From Anomaloglossus baeobatrachus (lineage: Eukaryota; Chordata; Amphibia; Anura; Aromobatidae), in NCBI RefSeq assembly GCF_048569485.1, contig NC_134357.1, positions 235,531,576-235,595,575 on the forward strand: a stretch of DNA of 64,000 nucleotides, read 5' to 3'. The notes beneath the pieces were generated by a model. The model searched no databases. It worked only from the letters and a program-made list of their open reading frames with translations, and was not told the origin of the DNA. Every line of letters starts with the position of its first letter. The first letter of the stretch is position 1. This document shows positions 23,937 to 35,620 of this stretch, one piece after another. Both the position numbers and the translations under genes were made by a program.

Positions 23937-24173
23937 ATGGGAGCCTGCCACCAGACTTCAGTTATGGGGTTGATCCACGTAGTGACTACAGTGATTTCTC
24001 AGAGCACCACTGACTATACTGTAAAAGGCAGCTGTAATCTTTCCCCGACACTTTGATTGACATCTCACTCTTCATAGATGTGTTGTAAAGCCAGCTCGGG
24101 GTGTGCTTACAGCCCCCACTTGCAGGATAGGGGGCAGAAGCCACTTGGCTTTTAGCCAGAGTTTTGACTTTAA
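23937..24173. mobile_element. Truncated T2-like MITE
   Basis: Begins after TTAA with ATGGGAGCCTGCCACCAG, a variant of the same family's end. No right end was found before the next element. Adjacent to MITE 1, it shares that element's TTAA. Confidence 0.5.
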
Positions 24174-24367
24174 GGGAGTCTGTCAGCACAAATTGATTGT
24201 TCAAAAAAAGTAGAGATACTCGGTGCATCATGGTGTGGCTAATCATTTAAGTGCAAAGATAGATGGAAAACAAATAGGTGGGAAGTCCACCTAAATGTTT
24301 GACTATGTCATGATGCACAAAGCAACTGTACTAGATATGAACAGTCATGCTGTGCTGACAGAGACTC
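24174..24367. mobile_element. Short T2/Kolobok-like MITE 2
   Basis: TTAA at 24170-24173 and 24368-24371 flank GGGAGTCTGTCAGCACAA and TGTGCTGACAGAGACTC. It is closely related to the copy at 23659-23932. Confidence 0.72.
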
Positions 24368-24388
24368 TTAAAATCCTTACCCCCTTAA

Positions 24389-25365
24389 CCTCTTCAGGAC
24401 CTTGGACATACCGGTACCGAAAAGATCATGTGGCTTCCTTTCATAAGGGCTCGTGCAGCGAACCTGCATATTTCCCCCACACGTCAGCTGATCTGAAATA
24501 TCGCTCTGTACAGAACAAGTGATCAGAGTATCGCAGGTTCAAACCCTTTAAGGGGACTAGTAGAAACAATAAAACGGGGATACAAAAAGTTTTTAAAAAT
24601 TTGAAAAAAACCCCCCAAAAAACCCCCCACACAAGTTCAAATGGCCTCTGTTTTGCCCCATTGAAAATAAAAAAAAAAATACACCTATTTGGTATCGCTG
24701 CATTCAGAAATGTCCGATTTATCAAAATATTAAATAATGTATTCTGATCATTAAAATGCGTAACGAGAAAAAAATCAAAACACCAGAATTACGTTTTTAT
24801 TTTTTGTCGCCACAATATTTCAATAAAATGCAATATGAGGCAATCAAAACATTGCGTCTACCCCAAAATGGTCTAAATAAAAATGTCAGCTCAGGACGCA
24901 AAATATAAGCCCCATATTCAGAAAAATGAAATGTTACAGGTCTTGGAAAATGGCAACAAAAGAGCAATACTTTTTTTTAACAAAATTTCAGAATTTGTTT
25001 TTTTACCACTTAAATACAAAATAACTATACGTTTGGTATCTATGAACTAGTACTGACCTGGGGAATCATATTGCCAGGTCAGTTTTACCACATAGTGAAC
25101 ATGGTAAATAAAACTGGAAAAAAACAATCATGAAATTACACCTTTTTGCAATTTCACTGCATTTAGAATTTTTTTCACAGTGCTATATGGGGAAGAATGA
25201 ATGCTGTCATTCAAAAGTACAACTCGTTCTGAAAAATATAAGCCCTCATATAGCTATATTGATGAAAAAATTAAAAAAGTTATGGCTCTTGGAAGAAGGA
25301 GACGAAAAAACGAGAAGGAAAAACAAAAAACGGCTGATGCACGGATTTCTTTTTATCCCTTTTTA
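24389..25365 (-). mobile_element. piggyBac-like MITE, copy 2, right end missing
   Basis: Follows TTAA at 24385-24388 with CCTCTTCAGGACC. It contains the family's TTTGGTATCGCTGCATTC, CTGACCTGG and AAGTTATGGCTCTTGGAAG landmarks in the same order as the copies at 45246 and 55458. The expected closing TTAA is not present, so it is truncated near 25365. Confidence 0.75.
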
Positions 25366-25561
25366 ATCTAACTTGTTTTTAAATGTTATTGGAAATACAT
25401 TTCTTTTTTTGTTTAAATCAGCAGTAAATACCTGAACGTAGCTAGGAGCACACATTTCCATATCAAGCTTTTTTATTTTAAACTACGGATATTTACTACG
25501 CTGAATATTTACTACTACTGTCAAGCCCCCTTTTGCAGCTGCTAAGAAAAGGGCTTTTTAA
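25366..25561. other. No recognisable feature
   Basis: A 196-bp AT-rich gap between a piggyBac-like fragment and Tc1 element D, with no repeat end that I recognise. Confidence 0.4.
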
Positions 25562-25697
25562 GTTTGCCCACTGACAAAGACATGAACAGTCTATAATTTT
25601 AAGCGTAGGTTAATTTTAACAGTGAGATAGAATATCCATAATAAAATACAGAAAGAAGGGAATTTTGTTTACTTACCGTAAATTCCTTTTCTTCTAG

Positions 25698-25850
25698 CTC
25701 CTATTGGGAGACCCAGACAATTGACAATTGGGTGTATAGCTTCTGCCTCCGGAGGCCACACAAAGTATTACACTTTAAAAAGTGTAACCCCTCCCCTCTG
25801 CCTATACACCCTCCCGTGGACCACGGGCTCCTCAGTTTTGGTGCAAAAGC
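25698..25850 (+). repeat. DIRS left inverted terminal repeat
   Basis: About 150 bp containing CTCCTATTGGGAGACCCAGA, CTTCTGCCTCCGGAGGCCAC and CCCGTGGACCACGGGCTCC. It is repeated inverted at 33270-33415. Confidence 0.88.
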
Positions 25851-25967
25851 AGGAAGGAGGAAACTTATAAATTGGTCTAGGGTAATTCAATCCGAACGAT
25901 GTTCGGAGAACTGAAGACCATAACCCAAAAGAACAACCAGCCCAAAGGGCACAGGGGTGGGTGCTGA

Positions 25968-26048
25968 GTCTCCCAATAGGAGCTAGAAGAAAAGGAATTT
26001 ACGGTAAGTAAACAAAATTCCCTTCTTCTTTGTCGCTCCATTGGGAGA
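25968..26048. repeat. DIRS internal complementary region
   Basis: Bases 25968-26025 are the exact inverse of the left tip 25655-25712, and 26026-26048 are the inverse of the right tip (about 33408-33431). The two complements lie back to back. This is the defining DIRS structure, thought to template the joining of ends, and it fixes both element ends. Confidence 0.9.
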
Positions 26049-26168
26049 CCCAGACAATTGGGACGTCCAAGAGCAGTCCCTGGGTGGGTAAAAGAATACC
26101 TCAATAAGAAGAGCCGAAAACGGCCCCCTCTTACAGGTGAACAACCGCCGTCTGAAGGACTCGCCTAC

Positions 26169-26735
26169 CTAGATTGGCGCTGCCGAAGCATAGGAATGCA
26201 CCTGATAGTGCTTCGTGAAAGTGTGCAGACTAGACCACGTAGCTGCCTGACACACCTGCTGAACCGTTGCCCGGTGCCGCAATGCCCAGGACGCACCTAC
26301 AGCTCTGGTAGAATGGCCTTTCAGCCCTGAAGGGAGCGGAAGGCCCGAAGAACGGTAGGCCCCGAGAACCGGTTCCTTGATCCATTGAGCCAAGGTCGAC
26401 TTGGAGGCCTGAGAGTCCATACGCTGGCCAGCGACAAGAACAAAAAGCGCATCTGAACGGCGCAGGGGCGCCGTGCGAGACACGTAGAACCGGAGTGCTC
26501 TCACTAGATCCAAAGAGTGCAAAACCTTTTCACACTGGTGAATTGGATTAGGGCAACAGGAAGGTAAGGAGATATCCTGATTTAGATGAAAAGGAGATAC
26601 CACCTTAGAGAGAAATTCCGGGACAGGACGACGAACCACCTTATCCTGGTGGAAAACCAGGAAGGGAGCCTTGCATGACAGCGCTGCAAGCTCAGACACT
26701 CTCTGAAGAGATGTGACTGTCACTAGGAAGGCCAC
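26169..26735 (-). pseudogene. DIRS tyrosine recombinase region (fossil)
   Basis: The frame on the minus strand shows an N-terminal Arg context (RVSELAAL), an H-x-x-R motif (HSTRAVGA), and a final Tyr context (FTKHYQV). The order is that of tyrosine recombinases of DIRS elements, which insert the circular DNA copy. It sits at the 3' end of the element, as expected. Confidence 0.82.
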
Positions 26736-27174
26736 CTTCTGCGAAAGACGGGAGAGAGAGACATCCCGCAGCAGCTCAAAAAGGCGGCTTTTGAAGAACC
26801 GTCCGGACTCTGCTAAGATCCCAGAGTTCCAACGGATGCTTGTAAGGTGGGACCATGTGGCAGACCCCCTGCAGGAACGTGCGGACCTGCGGAAGCCTGG
26901 CTAGACGCCTTTGAAAGAAAAACACGGAGAGCGTGGATACTCTAGAGAGAGAGCCGAGGGACAAACCCTTGTCCATTCCAAATTGTAGGAATGAAAGGAA
27001 TGTGGGTAAGGCAAACGGCCATGGAGGAAAGCCGTTATCAGCGTACCAGGATAGAAAGACTTGCCAAGACCTGTAATAGATCTTGGCGGACGTTGGCTTC
27101 CTGGCTTGTCTCGTGGTGGCAATGACATCCTGAGATAACCCTGAAGACTCTAAAAGTCAGGGACCAATGGCCAC

Positions 27175-28301
27175 CTAGTCAAGTTGAGGGCCACAGAATT
27201 CAGATGGAAAAAACGGGCCTTGTGACAGCAAGTCTGGGTGGTCTGGAAGTGCCCACGGTTGACCCACCGTGAGATGCCACATATCCGGATACCACGACCG
27301 TCTCGGCCAGTCTGGAGCGACGAGAATGGCGCGACGGCAGTCGGACCTGATCCTGCGTAGTACCCTGGGCAGCATCGCCAGAGGGGGAAACACATAAGGC
27401 AGTCGAAACTGCGACCAATCCTGGACTAAAGCGTCCGCTGCCAGAGGTCTGTGATCCTGAGACCGTGCCATGAAGGCCAGGACCTTAAGAGATCGACGTC
27501 CTGCGTTCCTCAGGGGCGATGGATCTCTCGAAGCACTTTTGGGTGCAGAGACCATTCCCCCGCGTCCATGCCCTGATGACAGAAAAAATCTGCTTCCCAG
27601 TTTTCTACGCCCGGGGTGTGAACTGCGGAGATGGTGGAGCCTGTGGTTTCCACCCACTGCAGAATCCGCCGGACTTCCTGGAAGGCTTGACGACTGCGAG
27701 TGCCGCTTCGGTTCGCGAACGGCACTGCCTCCATAGCTGCAACCATCTTCCCCAGGAAGTGCATGAGGCGCCTTAAGGGGTGTGACTGACTCCGAAGAAG
27801 TGATTGCACCCCCGCCTGCAGAGAAAGCTGTTTGTCCCTGGAGAGTCGCCAGAGCGACGTGTTGACACGCCACCTGAGAAGGGGCCTAGAGGTTCTGAAG
27901 AAACGAGCCGCAGGACGAGAACTGAACTCTATCCTGCAACCATGAGACAGAATGTCTCCCACCCATCGGTCTTGAACTTGTGGCCACCAGGCGCCGCCGA
28001 AGCGGGAGAGCCTGCCACCGACCGGGGATGCGGCTAGGGTAGGCCGAGAGCCATGAGGAGGCCGTTTTGGAGGCAGTGCCCCCTGCGGCCTATTGGGGTC
28101 GTGACGTGGGCCGCCACGCATATGAGTTCCTCTGGCCTTTCTCCGGCCTGTTGGACGAAGAAGAATGTGGCTTGTCGGAGGGACGAAAGGACCGAAACCT
28201 CGATTGGATCTTTCTTTGCTGAGGTCTCTTAGGTTTGGACTGGGATAAGGAGGAGACCCTTTTCTTGGATTCCTTAATAATATCATCCAATCGTTCGCCA
28301 A
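27175..28301 (-). pseudogene. DIRS RT/RNase H region (fossil)
   Basis: Minus-strand frames overlap here. The recognisable words are the RNase H tail (HTPGVENWEAD...GEWSLHPKV) and a downstream WPRRSWYPDMWHLTV / HPDLLSQGP region, both characteristic of DIRS polyproteins. The copy is broken. It lies between the gag-like and recombinase regions. Confidence 0.75.
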
Positions 28302-28740
28302 ATAAACGGTCGCCAGAAAAAGGCAAACCAGTTAAGCCGAGTCTGGTTCCCTTTCGCGCAGCCACATGGCCCTGCGAACTGCCACGGAGTTAGCATATGC
28401 TACAGCCGTGCGGCTAGTGGAGTCCAGGACGGCGTTCATGGCGCAGGACGAAAAAACTGATGCCCGAGAGTCAAAGACGGAACATGCAGAGCAAAATTCC
28501 ATGTGACAGCATTAAACTCCTTCAGACAAGCCTAGATTGCTTGGAGAGCCCACACGGCTACAAAGGCCGGGGCGAAAGACGTGCCCGTGGCCTCATAGAT
28601 GGACTTCACCAAGAGCTCTGTCTGTCAGTGGCATCCTTCAGGGATGATCCATTTGCAACAGACAACGGACCTAGCAGCCAATTTGGAGACTGGACGATCC
28701 ATCTTGGGAGAATGAGCCCAACTCTTAACGACTTCAGATG
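28302..28740 (-). pseudogene. DIRS gag-like region, downstream part (fossil)
   Basis: Minus-strand peptide words such as SWAHSPKMDRPVSKLA and LIKESKKRV-type basic stretches fit the DIRS gag-like protein. A Penelope-like element begins at 28741, and the remaining gag-like text lies beyond it. Confidence 0.6.
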
Positions 28741-28981
28741 AGATAAAAAAACTGTGGAGGAAAGAAGCGCAATAGGGTCTTACCCAAATAACATTGGGAG
28801 AAATGCAAGGGGAGATCTTACTCACCTATAGGGGTTGTGAAAGTCACAACTCCTATATCAGCATGTGTGTAGATAATCCAGAGTCACAGCAGCGGTCCCT
28901 CGGTTTGGCAGATAACAGAGAACAATAGGATGAGGGTTTTCAAGCCGCGCCAATGACAACCAACATTAAGCTGTTAGATCA

Positions 28982-29683
28982 ATGTTGTCTTTTATTCCAA
29001 TTACAGGTCTACGCGTTTCGGAAGGCACCCCTTCCAATTTACTGATAACATATAGTAATGACAGTGCTCTGATCAAAAGCATTGTCAGAAAGCATTGGGG
29101 AATCCTTTTAAAGGATCCTTATCTGAAGGATGTTATTCCAGAAGTCCCTGGTATTACATTTCGGAGGGCATCTACATTAAAAAATCAACTAGCCCCTAGC
29201 CGTCTTGGGGAGACCAATAATTCGGGCACTGTAAATAAAACCAGGGGATCCTATAAATGTCTGTCTAAAAATTGCTTGTGTTGCAAGTCTATACAGCATA
29301 AAAGAACCGATTTTAGTTCCATGACAGGCGGAGAGATATTTCCCATTAGATCATACCTTACCTGTCAATCTGAATATGTCATCTATTTAATTGAGTGCGA
29401 ATGCAATAAACAATATATTGGGAGAACAATTCAGGCTCTACACAACAGGGTAAACTCGCATAGACATAATATTAAGATAGGATTTATGATGCACGGTCTA
29501 TCTAGACATATCACGATAGTACACAAAGGGATCTCTAAACTTAGGATCACTCCGATTGAACAAATACCCTCTTGTGCCCATAATCGCATGGATGCATTAA
29601 AAAGAAAAGAGACATATTGGATCTATAAATTAAATACGTTAAAACCCTTGGGACTAAATGAGGTTACAGACTTGTTTTTTTAA
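28982..29683 (+). CDS. Penelope-like protein, C-terminal part with GIY-YIG endonuclease
   Basis: Penelope-like elements encode a reverse transcriptase fused to a GIY-YIG nuclease that nicks the target. This frame starts within the terminal-repeat region and runs to a TAA at 29681-29683. It covers the linker before the nuclease (SIVRKHWGILLKDP...), a Cys-rich patch (CLSKNCLCCKS), and the nuclease core with VIYLIEC and QYIGRT. Conserved Arg and His follow (HNRVNSHRH). The end is a YWIYKLNTLKPLGLNE tail typical of the family. The RT core is absent, so the copy is truncated at its 5' end and non-autonomous. The ATG shown is probably not the native start. Confidence 0.85.
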   Translation: MLSFIPITGLRVSEGTPSNLLITYSNDSALIKSIVRKHWGILLKDPYLKDVIPEVPGITFRRASTLKNQLAPSRLGETNNSGTVNKTRGSYKCLSKNCLCCKSIQHKRTDFSSMTGGEIFPIRSYLTCQSEYVIYLIECECNKQYIGRTIQALHNRVNSHRHNIKIGFMMHGLSRHITIVHKGISKLRITPIEQIPSCAHNRMDALKRKETYWIYKLNTLKPLGLNEVTDLFF

Positions 29684-31040
29684 TATGGGTCCTTATACTT
29701 ATTGTTTTAATCACATGAGCTAATAATTGTTAATAATTGAGAGTGATGTCTTCTTATTATTATTTAATACTTGTAATTTCTTGTTTTTATATTTATGTGT
29801 TTTATAGTTATACATTTATTATGCGATAATTTATTTAGAAATGAATTGTTCAGGTCTTAAATACGCGATTTTAATATTATAACCCCGATTTTATATCCTA
29901 AAATCCTATACATATTTAATTTTTATCTTAATTTTTTATATAATTTTTTAAAAAATTTTTTTTATATATACACATCTAATACGTTATTTTTATCTAACAG
30001 TATAGTTCCTATTTATGCCCCTAATCCCTACACATATATAGAAAAGTTTTTAATTAATATAACACCATAACAGAAATTTGTTTGAGATACAGATTATGGA
30101 CATGCGCACAGGCTTTTTTTCCCACGCTTCTGAACTCTTTTCACCTCTTTAATTGATTTTCATTACACTCGCTACATATCTATTAGTTGGGGCATGCGTG
30201 GTAGCCTTTTTTCCCACGCTTATGATCCAAGTTAAAACTCTCACAGTATGAAGGGGCTTAGCCTCCTTTCTGCACTTAAAATACATGTCTAGGGCTGGAT
30301 GGCTTGAATGAGAGCCATGCAGCTTTAAGACGGATACATCCAACCGGGCTGTAATGTTCGGATTTCTATTCACCTTTGTGGACACACACAGGATTCACAT
30401 ATGTGGACCTTTAATTTTCGGGCACTTTACTTGACATATGGATCACTCTGTTTTCACGGATTTAGTATGATCTGTACTATAAGGGGCTTCCTCACCCCCT
30501 TTTTTTCCTCCCGTTTTTTCATTTTTCTCACAATTTTTTTACACAACCACCTTTTAATCGATCTTTTTCTTTACTATGAATAAGAGTTCCTTAGTGGCTC
30601 TAGATGTAACAAGAGGGTTCACTTCAGCAACTTTGATTTGGATGTTACACAGAGATGGTGTTCTAGGCAAAGGTTAATACTCCACTTTCTCACGTTATAT
30701 ATATGAATAGACATATAGATGTCTATATACACAGACACATTTTTTTGGCATACAATTATATGACAGAAATAAAAAGAAAAAAAGAGTCTTTACACGCACA
30801 ATTTTTATTTTTGAAAAAGTTTTTTATTTTTGATACTGCTGCTGTTTTTTCTGATAAGGGAATTAATGATTGTAAATACTTTATTTATGAAATTGAAGAT
30901 AACTAAGATACTACGTCATTGTAATTTTCAAATGTACTGATTCCCGCCGATTTTTTCAAAAGTGGGTGGATCATGACGTCATCAGTGGGGTATATAGTGC
31001 TGTAAGGTCACCCTGGACAGCAGATTTTATGTTTTCTTGC
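29684..31040. other. AT-rich non-coding part of the Penelope-like element
   Basis: 3' untranslated and promoter-like sequence with no credible frame. It leads into the right terminal repeat. Confidence 0.6.
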
Positions 31041-31193
31041 CATCTGGTCCTGAAGAAGGAAGGGGTGCCTTCCGAAACGCGTAGACCTGTAATTGGAATA
31101 AAAGACAACATTGATCTAACAGCTTAATGTTGGTTGTCATTGGCGCGGCTTGAAAACCCTCATCCTATTGTTCTCTGTAAACGACTTCAGATG

Positions 31194-31860
31194 GAAAGGG
31201 GTAACGCGTGTCAGTGTGACGTTTAACCCAACGCTTGTCCGGGACCGCTCCGGGTTTCTGGACAGCATCCCTGAAGTTAGAGTGAACAAAAAACGTATTG
31301 CTTGTACGTTTGGGGAACGGAAACTGGAGTTTCTCCTGCTGAGAAGCCGACTCCTCTACAGGAGGAGGCGGAGGAGAGCGAACCAGCACCTGGATGATGA
31401 ACGAGATAAGATCATTTACTAAGGCATCCCCCTCAGGAGTATCAAGGTTAAGGTTGAAGTCAGGGCCAGAGCCTTGAGCTCCCCCGTCCGCCTCGTCTTC
31501 CTGAGAGTCCTCAAGCTGGGATCCCTAGCAGCGTGAGGAAGTCGGGGAAGAGTCCCAGCGAGACCGCGTAGCCGGTGTTGGACTGTGGTCCGGGCAGGAG
31601 TCCTCCGCCTGAGACCTAGTGCTCAACCTGGGAACGCGATGCGGCGCTAACCAAGCGGGGCCTGGATGAGACAAGCTAACAGGGCCAGGGCCTGTGAAAG
31701 GTCCAGTCTGGACTGCCATGCCTCAGGGAGCTTGGAAGACCATTTGATCATATGAAAATGACTGAGGGCCAACACCGGTGACTCTGTCCCTGCAGCCTGC
31801 TCAGGGGGAGCAGGGGGGTCTACATGAGCCGAGGGGCCCACCAGTGCCCGAGGCTCCGGC
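31194..31860 (-). pseudogene. DIRS gag-like region, upstream part (fossil)
   Basis: Minus-strand wording such as KLQFPFPKRTSNTFFV and RWVKRHTDTRYPFPSE is characteristic of the DIRS gag-like protein. It is followed upstream by Pro-rich text. The copy is broken. Confidence 0.6.
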
Positions 31861-32199
31861 TGAGCAAGCTAGGCAGGAGTCGAGCATTGCTCACAGTGAG
31901 GGTAGGTGGATCCCACGGGTAACATAACCCCACAAGAGGTACAGACCGCGAGAAAAACCTGTGCCTGTTGTCTCCTAGGAGAGTGACCACTGAAGGTAAA
32001 TTGAACAAAGGGTATACAGTCTGTCCGAACTGAAATATATACATATGTATCCGGCACCCTAGGGGGACCAGCCGCGGGTGCTGTGTTTACCCTGAGCTCC
32101 CCTGAGAAGCACCCACCGGCAGAATGCCAGAAAATGGCCGCCGGAGCTCTCAGGGGAGGAGTGGGGCCGAGGGCGGCGCCAGCAAAGAGCGGGAGTCTG

Positions 32200-33090
32200 G
32201 GTTCCCCACGGTGGTCAGTGAGGGGGGAGGAAGACATGCAGGATGTTCCAGCCCTCACATCCGACGTCATGTCGGTAATCCCGCCCTTACCCCTGACAGG
32301 CAGGCCCGGGGGCGGGATTTTCGCGACTAGGCCGCGGTGAAGCCGGGGACTAAATTTGAGGCCGCGCCCGACCAGCAGGCCCGGAAGTCCACCTGCCTCC
32401 TCAGTTTTACAACTACCGCGGCTTCCGGGAAGAAGGTGCGTTCCCTGTACAGTCCCCAATGGGGACACAGAGTACCTTTAAGTAGCAGGGCCCGGTCCCT
32501 GAGGTTGAAGAGGCTCCGGTCCGGCAGGTTCCACCAGGGGCTGCGGATGGAGCACGGTCCCAGCAAATGGATGACCGCTCAGGTCCCACTTCTTCCAGCC
32601 GCATAAGGGATGGTGAAGGAGACGACCTGTGGCTCCAGCCTCCGTACCCGCAATGGGTACCGTCTGGGGTCCCCACAGTGGCCAGTGAGGGGGGAGGAAG
32701 ACATGCAGGATGCTCCAGCTGTCACATTCGACATCATGTCGGTAATCCCGCCCTTACCCCTGACAGGCAGGCTCAGGGGCGGGAGTTTCGCGACTAGGCC
32801 GCGGTGAAGCCGGGGACTAAACTTGAGGCCGCGTCCGACAAGCAGGCCCGGTCGGCGCGGAAGTCCACCTGCCTCCTCAGTCTTACGACTACCGCGGCTT
32901 CCGGGAAGAAGGTGCGCTCCCTGTACAGTCCCCAATGGGGACACAGAGTACCTTTAAGTAGCAGGGCCCGGTCCCTGGGGTTGAAAAGGCTCCTGTCCGG
33001 CAGGTTCCACCAGGGGCTGCGGATGGAGCACGGTCCCAGTAAATGGATGACCGCTCAGGATCCCACTTCTCCCAGAGCCGCATAAGGGAT
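32200..33090. repeat. Direct duplication of about 475 bp in the DIRS 5' region
   Basis: Text from GTGGTCAGTGAGGGGGGAGG (about 32211) through the CACTTCTTCCAGCCGC region (about 32603) recurs from about 32680 to 33085 with few differences. It lies upstream of the gag-like region, where DIRS would carry its promoter and leader. Confidence 0.85.
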
Positions 33091-33269
33091 GGTGAAGGAA
33101 AACGGCATGTGGCTCCAGCCTTTGTACCAGCAATGGGTACCTCAACCTTAACAACACCGCCGACATAGTGGGGTGAGAAGGGAGCATGCCGGGGACCCCG
33201 TGGGGGTCCTCTTTTCTTCCAACCGACAACTAAGTTATGAGAATGCATGAGTGGATGTGTGCCTCCTTC

Positions 33270-33415
33270 CACACAAAGCATAAAACTGAGGAGCCCGTGG
33301 TCCACGGGAGGGTGTATAGGCAGAGGGGAGGGGTTACACTTTTTAAAGTGTAAACTTTGTGTGGCCTCCGGAGGCAGAAGCTATACACCTAATTGTCAAT
33401 TGTCTGGGTCTCCCA
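33270..33415 (-). repeat. DIRS right inverted terminal repeat
   Basis: Inverse of 25698-25850. It contains GGAGCCCGTGGTCCACGGG and GTGGCCTCCGGAGGCAGAAG. The unique tip continues to 33431. Confidence 0.88.
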
Positions 33416-34057
33416 ATGGAGCGACAAAGAAATCACATTGTATAAATTATATACATTAATTTGCATTTTGCAGAGAGATAAATATAAGTATTTGATCCCT
33501 CTGGCAAACAGGGTTTAATACTTGGTGGCAAAACCGTTGTTGGCAAGCACAGCAGTCAGACGAGCTTCAACTCCCTCCATACGTTTTCTATGGAATTAAG
33601 GTCTGGAGACTGGCTAGGCCATTCCATCACCTTAATGTGCTTCCCTTTGACCACTCCTTTGTTGCCTTGGATGTATGTTTTGGGTCATTGTTGTGCTGGA
33701 AGACCCAGCCACGACCCATTTTTAATGTCCTGATGGAGGGAAGGAGGTTGTCGCTTAGGATTTTACGGTACATGGCTCCATCCATTGTCCCATTGATGCA
33801 GTGAAGTAGTCCTCTGCCCTTAGCAGAGAAACACCCTCAAAACATAATGTTTCCACCATGTTTGACAGTGGGAACGGTGTTCTTTGGGTTATAGGCAGCA
33901 TTTCTCTTCCTCCAAACACGGCGAGTTGAGTTAATGCTAAAGAGCTCAATTTTTGTCTTATCTGACCACAGCATTTTGTCCCAATCACTCTCAGAATCAT
34001 CCAGGTGTTCATTGACAAACTTCAGACGGGCCCGCACATGTGCCTTTTTGAACAGTA

Positions 34058-34850
34058 CAGTGGAACCTCATTTAACGAGTAACCCAGTTAACGAGAACTT
34101 CGCTTAACAAGCAAAGCTTTCTGTAAATTTGTAACTTGGTTTACGAGAAAGCTTTGCTGTACGAGCAAAATACTCACCGCACACACTTCCGGTTCTGTAC
34201 ATCCATTGCGCTCTGACCTGCTCTTGTAGTCCACACAAGCACGCACAAAACACACACGCTTGCACACACATACAGTATTATGCTCACCTTACCTTCCATC
34301 GCCGGCCTCATGGTTCTTGTAGTTCGCCGGTACATCGCGACGATGGATGAATCCTCACGGCGAACTACAAGACCCAGGAGGTCGGGTCCTGTAGTTCGGC
34401 ACTCTAGGATGTGTATCCGCAAGCATCGCGACGAGGCAGGAACTTCGGCTGTCAGACGCTACTCAAAGGCAGCGCGCTGACCAATCAGAGGCAAGCGGCT
34501 CCTGCCTTTGACGTCAGCGCTCTGGGTGCGGAAGTTCCTCCCTCGTCACGATGGTTACCAGATACACAGCCTGTACTAGCGAACAGCAAGTCCCAGGAGA
34601 CCGGCGATGGAACGGAAGGTAAGGTGAGCATGATATGTGCTTGTGCGTGCGTGCGTGCTTGTGTGTGTGTGAGTTTGTGCGTGTTTGTGCATGTGTGGAA
34701 TGGGACCAGGATGGGACATTTAACAAGTTCTGGAACGAATTGTCTGTATTGTAATGATTTCCTATGGGAAATCTTGCTTTGCTGAACAAGTAATTTGGTT
34801 AACAAGCACAGTCCCAGAACGGATTGTTCTCGTTAACCAAGGTTCCACTG
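34058..34850. mobile_element. TA-flanked MITE with CAGTGGAACC ends
   Basis: Inverted ends CAGTGGAACCTCATTTAACG and GGTTCCACTG, with TA at 34056-34057 and 34851-34852. Length 793 bp. The interior contains inverted GC-rich arms and a GT-rich microsatellite (about 34640-34690). The TA duplication indicates Tc1/mariner mobilisation. Confidence 0.88.
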
Positions 34851-35140
34851 TATTACTTTGTGGGCACTGCAGGATTTAAAGCCATTACGGCGTAATGTGT
34901 TACTAATGGTTTTCTTGGTGACAGTGGTCTCAGCTGCCTTGAGATCATAAAGCAAGATCCCCCTGTGTAGTTTTAGGCTGATAATTATAATTTTAATAAT
35001 AATAATATTCTCTCAACTTCCTCATGATCCTGGTGAGATTTTGCATGGAGCCCCAGATTGATGTCGATTGACACTCAGTTTGTATTTCTTACATTTTCTT
35101 ACTATTGCACCAACAGTTGTCTCCTTCTCACCCAGCGGCT

Positions 35141-35620
35141 TAGGCTAAGTTCACACTTCCGTTGTTTTGCATCAGTCACAATCCGTCGCCTTGAGGAATT
35201 TACGGTAACCTGCAAAATATTTTGCAGGAATCCGTTTTTTCCCATAGACTTCTATTAGCGACGGATTGTGACTGATGGCCCTGAGTTGCATCCGACGTCT
35301 GACGGATCAGTCGTTTACCGCCATCAGGCGGGAGCATCGCTGAATGTAACTTTTTTTGTGTGCGGCGGATCGTTTTTTTACTGCTAGCATGCGCACAGTA
35401 AAAAACCATGAAGACTGTAAATTCAGTTGCAGTTCCAGCGGCCGGAACGATCAGCTGATCATTCACAAAAGCTGGTAAAACAGTAAAAAACCCCACAAAG
35501 GATCGTTTTTTTTGCAGCATCAGTCACATCAACTGTGCCACTATCTGCAACGCATCCGTTGCATCAGTCACACAACTGATGCAAAACAGTCACAAAACAA
35601 CGAAAGTGTGAACTTAGCCG
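35141..35620. mobile_element. Palindromic MITE, GGCTAAGTTCACAC ends
   Basis: Ends TAGGCTAAGTTCACACTTCC and CGAAAGTGTGAACTTAGCC are inverted repeats. The interior repeats CATCAGTCACAATCCGTCGC-type words in both orientations. It splits the N-terminal part of the Tc1 element D transposase. The target duplication is unclear. Confidence 0.75.

Larger units (their letters stand above)
28741..31179 (+). mobile_element. Penelope-like element inserted in the DIRS copy
   Basis: Flanked by an exact 14-bp duplication AACGACTTCAGATG (28727-28740 and 31180-31193). The left terminal repeat (to about 29025) and the right repeat (from about 31045) are inverted relative to each other. Both carry the ACGCGTTTCGG / CCGAAACGCGT motif. 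Between them lie a GIY-YIG-bearing frame and an AT-rich 1.3-kb stretch. Length 2439 bp. Confidence 0.9.
25655..33431 (-). mobile_element. DIRS-like tyrosine-recombinase retroelement (fossil), split by a Penelope element
   Basis: A 7.8-kb span holding gag-like, RT/RNase H and tyrosine recombinase regions on the minus strand, inverted terminal repeats, and an internal complementary region. DIRS elements integrate through a circular intermediate and make no target duplication. Here Tc1 element D continues as CAGAAA before and ATCACATTG after, which equals the uninterrupted text in that element's other arm. It is broken in several places, and a Penelope-like element sits inside it. Moderate age is inferred, since long frames remain recognisable. 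Confidence 0.9.

Noticed and set aside
32083-33305. GC-rich frames of up to 199 codons
   Set aside because: They lie in the duplicated leader of the DIRS element, exist in several frames at once, and show no domain.
34640-34690. GT-rich run as a possible regulatory Z-DNA element
   Set aside because: Short microsatellite inside a TA-type MITE, with no gene nearby to regulate.
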